The notes under the pieces: model-generated | Databases searched by the model: none | Told to the model about the DNA's origin: nothing | Seen by the model: only the letters and a program-made list of their open reading frames with translations | Shown: in pieces, positions 1 through 7,360 of the stretch | Numbering within the stretch: the stretch's first letter is position 1 | Layout of the letters: each line of letters opens with the position of its first letter | Translations under genes and position numbers: made by a program | From: a virus | DNA: 22,245 nt | Reading direction: 5' to 3' (one strand) | Virus record (IMG/VR): IMGVR_UViG_3300045131_001168 | Location: 1 to 22,245 of that record

Positions 1-110
1 GTGATGTTGGGGGGACACGAAGAGAGCTTGGTGCTATTCAAGTTCCACACAGCGGTTGTCAGGAGGTGGATGCGGAACGAAGCATTGCAGAAGAGCGGGA
101 ATGTATTTGA
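1..110 (+). CDS. 3' end of an upstream gene (partial, unknown)
   Basis: Reading from base 3, this frame is open to TGA at 108-110 and gives a 35-residue tail ending IAEERECI. It has no start in the window, so it would be the C-terminus of a gene lying upstream. The main support is position: its stop sits 8 bases before a strong intrinsic terminator hairpin at 118-149. A competing frame (bases 1-258) stays open through that hairpin and is considered less likely. No function can be assigned from so short a fragment, and the choice of frame is an inference. Confidence 0.35.
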   Translation, partial: DVGGTRRELGAIQVPHSGCQEVDAERSIAEERECI

Positions 111-117
111 CCACATG

Positions 118-149
118 AAGCGACCAGTCATTGACTCGGTCGCTTTTTT
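118..149 (+). terminator. Rho-independent terminator
   Basis: AAGCGACC (118-125) pairs perfectly with GGTCGCTT (138-145). The 12-base loop AGTCATTGACTC can pair further at its base. The stem runs into six T residues (144-149). This is a classic intrinsic terminator and separates whatever lies upstream from the packaging module that starts at 224. Confidence 0.75.
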
Positions 150-223
150 GCTTCAGAAGAAGACGAAGTTCCCGGTGAGCAAGGGTCGGGATTCCGAAGT
201 TCAATTTCAGTCCTGGGGGACAG

Positions 224-784
224 ATGGAGAGCATGGGAGAGACTCAGGAGACGAGTAAGGAGCAAGACTCCTTTAGGGTAACACCGAACCAACTTCGGGA
301 CTTCCGGTCTGTTCTCTCTTTTCTGAATGAGAAAGACCGGGATATCCTGTTTCTGGTTTTCTGCTCCGGGAAGAAGCAGAAAGAGGTCGAGACCATTATC
401 AAGAGAAGCCAGCCTTCTCTCTGCTACGACATCAAGCGAATCCGGAGGAGGGTTCGCTTCATCAGCTACCTCAACTCAGTTCTTGACGTTTTCATTTCTT
501 TTGTCGAGTCCAAGCACCCGGACTTCGGCCCTTTTGAGATGGACGTCTTGACGTTGATGTTCTACACAAGTTCCTTCACGGTGACGGCAGAGGTCATAGG
601 CTGTTCTCAGGTTAAGGTCCGCTACAGCTTTGACCGGTGCCTGGCGAAGCTGGCTGAATCTCAAGCATGGGAAGTCTATGAGATTTTCACGGTAGTTCGA
701 AACAATTTGAATCTGGTTCGGCGGACCTATAAACGGAAGATTGATGGGGGAGGGCGTCTGAATGGAGTTTACGTCCCCATCTAA
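224..784 (+). CDS. Sigma-factor-like protein with two helix-turn-helix units
   Basis: The product is 186 residues. Residues about 30-80 (LSFLNEKDRDILFLVF followed by an E-V...S-Q-P-S...R-I-R-R turn and recognition helix) follow the pattern of sigma-70 region 4. Residues about 103-145 (FEMDVLTLMFYT...VIGCSQVKV) look like a second, diverged copy of the same fold. No region 2 is present, so it cannot be a complete sigma factor. It stands just upstream of the terminase operon and a promoter-like box. It could be a transcription regulator for late genes, or a DNA-recognition protein of the packaging machine such as a small terminase subunit. Start ATG 224 is preceded by a weak GGGGGA; ATG 233 in the same frame is an alternative. 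The fold is read from sequence pattern; the role is inference. Confidence 0.65.
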   Translation: MESMGETQETSKEQDSFRVTPNQLRDFRSVLSFLNEKDRDILFLVFCSGKKQKEVETIIKRSQPSLCYDIKRIRRRVRFISYLNSVLDVFISFVESKHPDFGPFEMDVLTLMFYTSSFTVTAEVIGCSQVKVRYSFDRCLAKLAESQAWEVYEIFTVVRNNLNLVRRTYKRKIDGGGRLNGVYVPI

Positions 785-800
785 GAATTTCTTTATAATT
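784..800 (+). promoter_or_regulatory. Promoter-like box upstream of the terminase operon
   Basis: The 17-mer AGAATTTCTTTATAATT occurs here and identically at 14160-14176. It contains a perfect TATAAT (794-799), lies in a short intergenic gap 31 bases before the next start codon, and is AT-rich in an otherwise GC-rich region. No good -35 hexamer stands at the usual distance, so it may be a phage-type late promoter rather than a standard host promoter. Confidence 0.55.
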
Positions 801-824
801 GGCACTCCGGATAGGAGGTGATGC

Positions 825-1094
825 GTGAAAGGTGATATTTTTGAAAATTTCGCGTGGCACAGTTCAATCGGGATTGACAGTGCCATTGATGGGAACAAGC
901 AGTTCGTCACTCGCCTCCCGAATACGGCTAAAGCCAGACGGTCGTTTGTTGCATCGGGCGATAGCCTCCTGATTCATCGGACCACGAAGTCCCTTTGGAA
1001 GGTGTCCGATGACAAGAAGAGCATCGAGCCGGTCTTCGCAACGGACGTTCTTACCGAGGACCAAGTTAAGCAGGCGATGGAGGATGACGAATGA
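825..1094 (+). CDS. Hypothetical protein, first gene of the terminase operon
   Basis: This 89-residue protein starts at GTG 825 behind a strong AGGAGGTGAT site, and its TGA overlaps the next gene by ATGA. The sequence has no membrane segment, cysteine cluster or recognisable motif. The middle (residues about 46-65, GDSLLIHRTTKSLWKVSDD) reads like a short beta-sheet unit and the end is an acidic helix. Its place as leader of the operon that encodes terminase suggests a packaging or virion role, but no function can be named. Confidence 0.75.
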   Translation: MKGDIFENFAWHSSIGIDSAIDGNKQFVTRLPNTAKARRSFVASGDSLLIHRTTKSLWKVSDDKKSIEPVFATDVLTEDQVKQAMEDDE

Positions 1095-2392
1095 ATCTCG
1101 GTGCCATTCTGAAAGAAGGCTCGGTGGTTGACCATAGCTGGATGGAGGAAGGCCTTGTCGCGCCGAATTTTGACCCCTCCGGCCATAACCGCAACAATGA
1201 TATCAAGCCTGAGCTTGAGTTGGAGTTCGGCCTGAGTGATGTTGCTCCGCTTTTCGATGAGACCAATTCCGGAGAGGTGAAGCGGAACATTCCCGAGGAT
1301 GCTCTCGGGGATATGGGTCCGGTTGTCATCTTCGCCAGGGGGATGATGAACGCTGGCGCGAGTGCCAAGACCGTTGACCAAGCGATTCGGGCCAAGTTCG
1401 CCAAGGTTCAGATTTCCAAAGAGGTTAAGGCGTTGCTTCGGATGTTCAAACTGGATGGGGTTGTCGGGAGGTTCGTCCTGGATGGGCGGGTTCCTGGTGG
1501 CTGTGTCGCCGCTGTGAAGCAGGCCGCCAATTCCCCCTTCAAGAAGTTCATCAGGCATGTCATCGGCTGTCAGTGCGGTGACCCGCAGATGATTCACTCC
1601 AACAAGGTTGGGATGAAGATGGTCGAGTCCAGTGGCAATGCCATGGATGATTTCTTTAATGACAACCAGAAGCATGCGTCGGTTTTGGTTCCTCATTGCA
1701 GGAAAGTCGGACTTCCGCTCTTGGCGTCGATGGATGACCTGGATGAGGAATGGCTTTCTGATACCCTCATTGACATTGGGAACATTGCAGGGGCCGAGGA
1801 TGTGGTTAAGTCGGCCAAGGTGGCTGGGAGCCCGGCTGTGAAGGCCAGGGAGGTATTCCGGGCCATTGACCGGGTTGCCGCCGAGGGTGAGGCCAAGAAG
1901 TATGCTGGCAGGGTGGAGACTTCTTCTTTCGTTGTCGAGATGGCGGAGAATGAGGTTGAGCTTTCCGGGGTGGCTATGCCCGACATTGAAATCAACCATG
2001 TCAATGAAGAAATCCAGCAGGTCATTCCGATTGACCCGTACGCGAGGACGAACTTCGACGGGCCGAAGTCTCTTCAGAAGAACCTGAACGAGATTGACCT
2101 TTGTGGGGCTCCCTCCCTTATTGACCAGGAGATTGAGCAGAATGATACCGGGGATATCTTTGTTCCCGAGGCCAAGCAGGCTCCTGGGGTTCTGGACGTT
2201 CGGCCCAGCCAGGAGGGGTTCCTTGGTCAGCCGGTGGACGGTTTGTTTCCGGTGGAGTTGGACCAAGAGCCGATTGATATGGGGTTGAGGCCCGACGATT
2301 TCTTCGATGGCGGGGATGAGTTCGAGCTGGATGAGCAGAAGTCGGCTGAGGGGGTCAACGTTGATATCTGCGAGTCGGAGATGGAATGGTGA
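1091..2392 (+). CDS. Hypothetical 433-residue protein in the terminase operon
   Basis: A long, clear reading frame is joined to its neighbour by an ATGA overlap. Residues about 75-200 are helical and basic and include a small cysteine/histidine group (C-Q-C-G-D near residue 158, and V-P-H-C-R near residue 200). The last 150 residues are acidic and rich in proline and glycine, ending GVNVDICESEMEW, which suggests a partly disordered tail. I do not recognise the family. Being fixed between a small leader gene and the terminase pair, it may be a packaging accessory or virion protein; that is inference from position only. Confidence 0.75.
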   Translation: MNLGAILKEGSVVDHSWMEEGLVAPNFDPSGHNRNNDIKPELELEFGLSDVAPLFDETNSGEVKRNIPEDALGDMGPVVIFARGMMNAGASAKTVDQAIRAKFAKVQISKEVKALLRMFKLDGVVGRFVLDGRVPGGCVAAVKQAANSPFKKFIRHVIGCQCGDPQMIHSNKVGMKMVESSGNAMDDFFNDNQKHASVLVPHCRKVGLPLLASMDDLDEEWLSDTLIDIGNIAGAEDVVKSAKVAGSPAVKAREVFRAIDRVAAEGEAKKYAGRVETSSFVVEMAENEVELSGVAMPDIEINHVNEEIQQVIPIDPYARTNFDGPKSLQKNLNEIDLCGAPSLIDQEIEQNDTGDIFVPEAKQAPGVLDVRPSQEGFLGQPVDGLFPVELDQEPIDMGLRPDDFFDGGDEFELDEQKSAEGVNVDICESEMEW

Positions 2393-2952
2393 CCGACAAC
2401 GATGAGTTTGTGAGTGCGGATAGGGAAGCCGGTGTGGCGGTGATTCCTCCAGGGAGTGGGGGAACACCGCTGGTCGTCGGGAGCCGTGCCGCCTTTCGGA
2501 ATACCCTGGTGGAACAGTACCACAAGGGCTCCAAGTCGCTGGTTGAGCGACTCAAAAAAGACAATAAGGCGGATGCGGAGTCTCTCCTGATTTGCCTAAT
2601 TGATGAGGTCATTGGGGAGTCGGACCATCTTCTTGGGAATGAGTTGGTGGCGACCGAGAATGGGGACTTGCGGGATGCCTCTGTAATCTCGTATAAGCGT
2701 GCGGAGGTTCTGGAGAAAGCCATCAAGGCTGTTCAGGCCAGGAATCAGGTTGAGAAGGAGAGTGGGGTAGACCTTGACTCCCCTTCGATGATGGTGGTAT
2801 TCCGGTTCTTCATGTTCAAGGTCAAGGAAACGTTCAAGAAGATGGGTATATCGGATGAACAGTCCGATATCTTCTTTAGGACTCTTGGCGAAGAAATGGA
2901 AGACTGGAAAAAGGAGCTGCGCGAGCAACTGTCCATGCTGAAGGGACGGTGA
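2386..2952 (+). CDS. Candidate terminase small subunit
   Basis: The 188-residue product starts at ATG 2386 (GGAG at 2377-2380), overlaps the previous gene by 7 bases and ends 4 bases before the large terminase gene. It is mainly helical. Residues about 98-150 (SYKRAEVLEKAIKAV...ESGVDLDSPSM) and the C-terminal helix (EEMEDWKKELREQL) look suited to oligomerisation. The N-terminal 30 residues are glycine- and proline-rich. The small terminase subunit recognises phage DNA and often sits directly upstream of the large one. No clear DNA-binding motif is visible, so the call rests mostly on position, size and helical character; the sigma-like protein at 224-784 is a rival candidate. Confidence 0.5.
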   Translation: MVTDNDEFVSADREAGVAVIPPGSGGTPLVVGSRAAFRNTLVEQYHKGSKSLVERLKKDNKADAESLLICLIDEVIGESDHLLGNELVATENGDLRDASVISYKRAEVLEKAIKAVQARNQVEKESGVDLDSPSMMVVFRFFMFKVKETFKKMGISDEQSDIFFRTLGEEMEDWKKELREQLSMLKGR

Positions 2953-2956
2953 AGCC

Positions 2957-5900
2957 GTGGCTACCAATCTTGTTGCCCAGATAGCCAACGAGTTCATTTC
3001 CGGGAACACGGAACATGTCGTTGATGCCGTGACATTCGTTGAGGCATCCTGGGGTCTGGGAATCAACCTCCTCCCTGTCCAGCGTTTCATGCTCAAGGCG
3101 TTTTATGGCATGCCCCTGGACGCAAGCTCCAAGAATATCACGGTTCCCGATATCCTGAATGAGAAGGTCCTCTATACGATGACCGAGCATGAGTTCCTCC
3201 ACTTCCTGAAGGAGGAGGGGCGATGCAATACGGACGTGGTAGAGGGGAAGAACTTCCATGAGATGGTACTGGTCTTGGGTCGGCGCGGTACGAAGTGCCG
3301 GGACATGGAAGACCGCATCGCGACGACTGTCGGTTCTATCACGTTCGGTGAACTGGCGAGAAGATTAAAGGCAGGAGAGAGGATTGGGATTGGAACGTAT
3401 GACCAGTCTACTCTAAAGCATTCAATATCGTATGAGGCAAAGGCTGAGTTCAACGGGGAGGTGGAGTGTTTCGAGGTCGTGACCGGACGTGGGATTTGTG
3501 AAACGTCCTCGTGGAATCATCCTTATCTCGTTTGGCGTGACGCGTGGGAACGTCCTCGTTTTATTGATGCTATCGACCTAATTCCGGGTGATAGAATCTC
3601 GATTGCCGCTTCTACAAAGTTGTTTGGTCCCGGTTCTATTGGGGTAAAGCGGGCCGCTCTTCTTGGTCATTTACAGGGTGATGGTGGGACGACTTGTTCG
3701 GTTGGATACACGACCAAATGTCCGACAATGCTGGCGGACTTTACCGATTTAATCCAATCTGAATTTCCAGGGTATGTGGTCTGCAAAAAAGGTGCGGCGT
3801 CTTGGAGGTTTGGGTATGAGGTCGTTAAAGGTTCGAAACGATTTAAGCAGAATGGCAGTCAAAAAAATGAGGTCCGGGATTGGTTAAGGTCGCTGGGATG
3901 CTTTGGTAAAAAGGCGATTGTCAAGCAGGTACCGGACTGTATCTATCGTGGGAGCCGTGAAGAGATTGCCGCGTTTGTTTCACGGCTCTTTGGTTGTGAT
4001 GGGCATGCTAATGTAGAGAAGACCGTTGGGGTTGGTCATGGTGGGGTGCCGAAGTCTCATGTTGGATTTTGTTCCGCATCGAAGGAATTAGTTGATGGGG
4101 TGCGGCATTTACTCCAAAAGTTTGGGATTCATGGAGTAGTTGGCACTACTGCCGTGACTTGTGACGGGAAGAAGTTTAAGGCATGGACTTATCGAATAGT
4201 CAGACGTGAGTGCCTGGAGAAGTTTAATGAAGAGATTGGGATATTCTCCAAGGAAGTCGGGGTGCGTGGGGTTATAGACGCGGCACGTCTTCGCGGAGAC
4301 TCGAAGGGCGAGTTGGACTGTATTCCAAAGGGGGTTTGGACCTACGTCAAGAAAATTCAGAGGGAGCGAGGTCTTTCGGGGAGTGCTATTTCCGGTGGGG
4401 TGGGAGGTGGCTCAACGGCTCGTATTCGGTGGTCTTATGCTCCAAGCCGGTGGAAGGTTACGGGCTATGGCCATCGCATTCATGATGATTTCTTGACGGC
4501 CATGGGAGAATCCGACGTTCTATGGGACAAGGTTCGGGAGGTTCGTCCAGTCGGGAAGAGGATGACGGTAGATGTTGAGGTGCCCGGCACTCATGTTATC
4601 GGCGGTGATATTGTTTCCCACAACTCCACCCTGGCATCCTGTATCTCGAACTACGAGCTGTACAAGTTGGTGAAGCGGGGAGACCCCGCCAGCTATTATG
4701 GCTTCCCTCAGAATGCTGAAATTTCCATCCTGAATGTGGCTCCGACGGATGACCAAGCTGGTATCGTCTTCGGCATGATTCAGAGCATGGCGTTGAAGTG
4801 TCCCTATCTCCGGGACCGGTCATTGCATCAGACGATGACCTACTTCGACCTTCAGACGGACTCAGACCGAAAGACTCATGGACGGCCTCGGGCGAGTCTG
4901 CTGTCTATCGCTGGTGGTTGCTCGTCCAATGCCCTCCGTGGTCGGAATGCCATTATCGTGATTCTGGATGAGATGGCCTTCTTTATTGACAAGGATAATT
5001 CACGGTTCAGCGGCGGTGAGGTCTACAAGGCTTTGACCCCTTCGATGGCTTCGTTCGGCAAGGACGGCAAAGTGGTCTGTCTGAGTTCTCCTTATGCCAA
5101 GTTCGGTCGGTTCTACGAGCGGTACATGGAGAGCTTCAACGAGCCTGACTATGCCTTGATGTTCCGGATGTATACGGCTCTGGCCAATCCGACGGTTCCA
5201 AGTGAGATTCTTCGGGCTGCCTATCGGCGGGACCGGTCTTCGTTCATGTGTGAATACGGTGGTGACTTCTCCGACCGGGTGACGGCTTGGGTTGAGTTGG
5301 AGTCGGAGTTGAAGAAGTGCGTTGTCTCGAAGCCCCCACCGACGAAAGGGAAGCCGGATACACCCTACTACATGGGTATCGACCTGGGATTCCAGAACGA
5401 TGGGACATCAATCGCCATTGTTCATAGGGAGGGAAAGAAGGTTGTCCTGGACCATGCCGATGTGTGGTTCTCGGGGTCTTCCGATGTATGGGAGTTTGAG
5501 GACAGCATCTATAGCGAGTGTGATAAGTACAAGATGAATGAGCTTCTCCGGATGTCTGATGTAGTCCAGGAAGTCAAGAGATTATGCCGGTGGTTCCCGA
5601 TTAAGAGGGGGATATTTGACCAGTCGAATGGCTATGCCTTGTCGGAGCTGTTGAATGATGCCGGGTTTACCCAATTCGATATGGTTCATTTCAGTGACCA
5701 AACGAATCATGAAGTATACGAGCTGGTCAAGCGCCTCTACTCAGAGTGGTTGATTGAGCTTTACGACCACCCGATTTTGATTCCGGAGATGTTGTCTTTG
5801 GAGGCGACGAGGAGGAACAAGGCACGAGTGGACGTGGCAGCTCCGGACAGGCGTGGAGCGCATGACGATATTTCGGATGCCTATACTCGGGCGGTATGGG

Positions 5901-6100
5901 CTTGCTACAACGTGACTGGGAATAGGACTTCATGCAGGGCTACCGGTGCGGGCGGGATAAGCGGTGGTTCTCCTATTGGCAGGATTGGGGCCGGATGCGC
6001 TCCGAAGGTTGAGTCGCAGAACTCGTTTGCCGTCAAGAGGCTCAAGATGCACGGGCCGAGTCCGCGTCCTTCCGGGCTCCTGCGGGGTGGGCGTCGGTGA
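2957..6100 (+). CDS. terL: Terminase large subunit (packaging ATPase/nuclease), intein-containing precursor
   Basis: The precursor is 1047 residues; removal of the intein (residues 114-556) leaves about 604, a normal length for TerL. TerL drives DNA into the prohead with its ATPase and cuts concatemers with its nuclease. The joined exteins give LVLGRRGTK-S, the deviant Walker A motif of terminases. Walker B is IIVILDEM (D671, E672 of the precursor). The RNase H-like nuclease domain begins at YYMGIDLG (D809), with further acidic residues in GIFDQSNG (D888) and AHDDISDAY (970-974). The end is Gly/Arg-rich. GTG 2957 is taken as start because it lies 4 bases after the preceding stop, though its ribosome site is weak. 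Without splicing the P-loop is broken, so the enzyme should depend on the intein excising itself. Confidence 0.95.
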   Translation: MATNLVAQIANEFISGNTEHVVDAVTFVEASWGLGINLLPVQRFMLKAFYGMPLDASSKNITVPDILNEKVLYTMTEHEFLHFLKEEGRCNTDVVEGKNFHEMVLVLGRRGTKCRDMEDRIATTVGSITFGELARRLKAGERIGIGTYDQSTLKHSISYEAKAEFNGEVECFEVVTGRGICETSSWNHPYLVWRDAWERPRFIDAIDLIPGDRISIAASTKLFGPGSIGVKRAALLGHLQGDGGTTCSVGYTTKCPTMLADFTDLIQSEFPGYVVCKKGAASWRFGYEVVKGSKRFKQNGSQKNEVRDWLRSLGCFGKKAIVKQVPDCIYRGSREEIAAFVSRLFGCDGHANVEKTVGVGHGGVPKSHVGFCSASKELVDGVRHLLQKFGIHGVVGTTAVTCDGKKFKAWTYRIVRRECLEKFNEEIGIFSKEVGVRGVIDAARLRGDSKGELDCIPKGVWTYVKKIQRERGLSGSAISGGVGGGSTARIRWSYAPSRWKVTGYGHRIHDDFLTAMGESDVLWDKVREVRPVGKRMTVDVEVPGTHVIGGDIVSHNSTLASCISNYELYKLVKRGDPASYYGFPQNAEISILNVAPTDDQAGIVFGMIQSMALKCPYLRDRSLHQTMTYFDLQTDSDRKTHGRPRASLLSIAGGCSSNALRGRNAIIVILDEMAFFIDKDNSRFSGGEVYKALTPSMASFGKDGKVVCLSSPYAKFGRFYERYMESFNEPDYALMFRMYTALANPTVPSEILRAAYRRDRSSFMCEYGGDFSDRVTAWVELESELKKCVVSKPPPTKGKPDTPYYMGIDLGFQNDGTSIAIVHREGKKVVLDHADVWFSGSSDVWEFEDSIYSECDKYKMNELLRMSDVVQEVKRLCRWFPIKRGIFDQSNGYALSELLNDAGFTQFDMVHFSDQTNHEVYELVKRLYSEWLIELYDHPILIPEMLSLEATRRNKARVDVAAPDRRGAHDDISDAYTRAVWACYNVTGNRTSCRATGAGGISGGSPIGRIGAGCAPKVESQNSFAVKRLKMHGPSPRPSGLLRGGRR
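3296..4624 (+). mobile_element. Intein with LAGLIDADG homing endonuclease, inserted in the terminase Walker A loop
   Basis: The element is 443 residues, in frame, between K113 and S557 of the precursor. It begins with Cys (C-R-D-M-E-D-R-I-A-T-T, block A) and ends ...DIVSHN before a Ser (block G), as expected for Cys1/His-Asn/Ser+1 splicing. Block B reads SSWNHP, with His188 as the expected catalytic histidine and Ser185 where Thr is usual. Block F is VDVEVPGTHVIGGDI. Two dodecapeptide motifs, ALLGHLQGDGG (D242) and AFVSRLFGCDGH (D348), mark a LAGLIDADG endonuclease domain with both catalytic aspartates kept. The insert is visibly richer in A+T than the flanking exteins, a sign of separate origin. 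It looks intact for both splicing and homing. Confidence 0.93.
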
Positions 6101-6106
6101 TATTGC

Positions 6107-6117
6107 CTTTATATTCA
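6107..6117 (+). promoter_or_regulatory. Promoter-like box between terminase and the next gene
   Basis: CTTTATATTC lies in the 55-base gap after terminase, 41 bases before the next start codon. It matches the CTTTATAATT core of the two 17-mer boxes except for one base (TATATT for TATAAT). It is the only AT-rich stretch in the gap. Its presence at a gene-group boundary supports a promoter role, but the match is short. Confidence 0.4.
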
Positions 6118-6155
6118 CCGGGATGGTGAGGCTTTGATTTTCAGGAGTTCGTTTT

Positions 6156-6764
6156 ATGGGTGACCAAGTTAAGATTCTCAAGGGGAACCTCGAAGTCCCG
6201 GTGGAGCCGGTTGGTTCCTTGGTGGGCGATGGGTGGCTTCCGGGTACTTGGGTGAAACCCGCGAGTGCGGCTCCGGTTCTGACTCCCGGGGTTCTTTTTG
6301 CCGTTGAGAGGTCCGATGGGACTTCTCCTATTTTGGGATTTGTGAAGACTGGCTCCCAGCATAAACAGCCGGTACTGACGCTGTCGGACATGTGGACGAC
6401 TGATGTCCGGCAAACTCCTGGCGGGGACGTGCATGCGGACTGGTCCGGGTTCGATGCTGGCGGGCCGATGGAGTTTGACAAGCAAGGCCAGCTCCAGAGG
6501 CTCGGGAGTAGGGTCGTGACCCTTCAGATTCTGGACAATGGTGCCTACAAGTTCTATGTCTTCGAGACGCTCCCGAAGGCGGTTCGACATGGAGGGCCTG
6601 GAGTCCCGCTGGTTTATGCTGTGGGTGACCCGATTTATGTGAGTGAAAATGGATTGACGACGAAAGAGCAGGAGGACGGTAGCCATCCAGACGTCGGGTT
6701 TATCGTGGCGAGGGTTGGTTCGGATGTCGAGGGTGACTTCATCCTTATCTGTTCGGCAGTTTAA
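6156..6764 (+). CDS. Beta-rich virion-like protein, paralogue of the decoration-like protein at 19813
   Basis: The product is 202 residues and starts at ATG 6156 behind AGGAG (6143-6147). Its C-terminal part (residues about 126-198) contains FYVFETL, YAVGDPIYVSENGLTT (Y154) and VGFIVARV. These align with VDVYETR, YAVGDMLYSSAQGFLT and IGIVTKAP in the protein encoded next to the major capsid gene. A shared beta-sandwich domain is therefore likely, pointing to a capsid surface or head-associated protein. The N-terminal half adds a region with GVLFAVERSDGTSPILGFV that may match the first half of the other protein as well. No signal peptide, membrane segment or catalytic motif was seen. The exact place in the virion is unknown. 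Confidence 0.65.
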   Translation: MGDQVKILKGNLEVPVEPVGSLVGDGWLPGTWVKPASAAPVLTPGVLFAVERSDGTSPILGFVKTGSQHKQPVLTLSDMWTTDVRQTPGGDVHADWSGFDAGGPMEFDKQGQLQRLGSRVVTLQILDNGAYKFYVFETLPKAVRHGGPGVPLVYAVGDPIYVSENGLTTKEQEDGSHPDVGFIVARVGSDVEGDFILICSAV

Positions 6765-6781
6765 CCTCAAAGGAGGACAAT

Positions 6782-7360
6782 ATGAAAAAGGTGGAGAAAC
6801 TGAAGAGCGGGGCCGCTCTGTCAAGATTGATGGAGGTGGAGGGGACACTGGCTCGGGCTAAGGCTCGGCAATTAGAGGAAGACCTGGATGGCCTTCCGGA
6901 TGATGACCCTGCGAAGGTGGAGGCTCGGCGTCAGAAGATGATGTTGGGTGGTGACTTGGCGGGGTTGCCGCCAGGGCATCCACTTTTGAAGATATTGGAA
7001 GAGGCCAAGCTCCGGTATGAATCCGGAGAGAAGCTGTCGGCGGAGGAGAGGGCGGAGAAGCAATCCGGACCAGCCGTTCGGAAGGCGAAGAGGCTCGACC
7101 TCAAGAAGAAGGCCGCTCAGGAGCGGGCCGAGGAAGAGAGCAAAACTCAGCGGCGTCGGGCCGCTGCGAAAGGGCTCAAGGGTGCGATGGAGACGATGCT
7201 CGTTTCAGTTCGGACTTTCAAAGACGTTGCGTTACAATCTTCTGAAGCATTCAAGGGTGACGTCCACTCAGTTGCGAAGATTCAGAGGTTGCTGAGGATG
7301 TCTGTTGCGGTTGAGAAATGGATTACTGACGGGTTGTCCGGTGCCGGGAGGATGGCCTAA
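6782..7360 (+). CDS. Charged coiled-coil protein upstream of portal
   Basis: The 192-residue product starts at ATG 6782 behind AAAGGAGG; its TAA shares a base with the portal start (TAATG). Residues about 20-145 are rich in Lys, Arg, Glu and Ala, with stretches such as RKAKRLDLKKKAAQERAEEE that look like a long helix or coiled coil. The final 50 residues are a less charged helical domain (DVHSVAKIQRLLRMSVAVEKWI). I do not recognise a family. Tight coupling to the portal gene suggests a head-assembly or terminase-docking role, which is inference only. Confidence 0.75.
   Translation: MKKVEKLKSGAALSRLMEVEGTLARAKARQLEEDLDGLPDDDPAKVEARRQKMMLGGDLAGLPPGHPLLKILEEAKLRYESGEKLSAEERAEKQSGPAVRKAKRLDLKKKAAQERAEEESKTQRRRAAAKGLKGAMETMLVSVRTFKDVALQSSEAFKGDVHSVAKIQRLLRMSVAVEKWITDGLSGAGRMA

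Noticed and set aside
1-258. 85-residue + strand frame at the window start
   Set aside because: It reads through a strong terminator hairpin with a T tract (118-149), lacks a ribosome site and overlaps the next gene by 35 bases; another frame ends naturally just before the terminator.
974-2467. 497-residue minus-strand open frame
   Set aside because: It lies wholly opposite coupled + strand genes, is rich in Leu, Arg, His and Pro as expected for an antisense shadow, and has no ribosome site or promoter.
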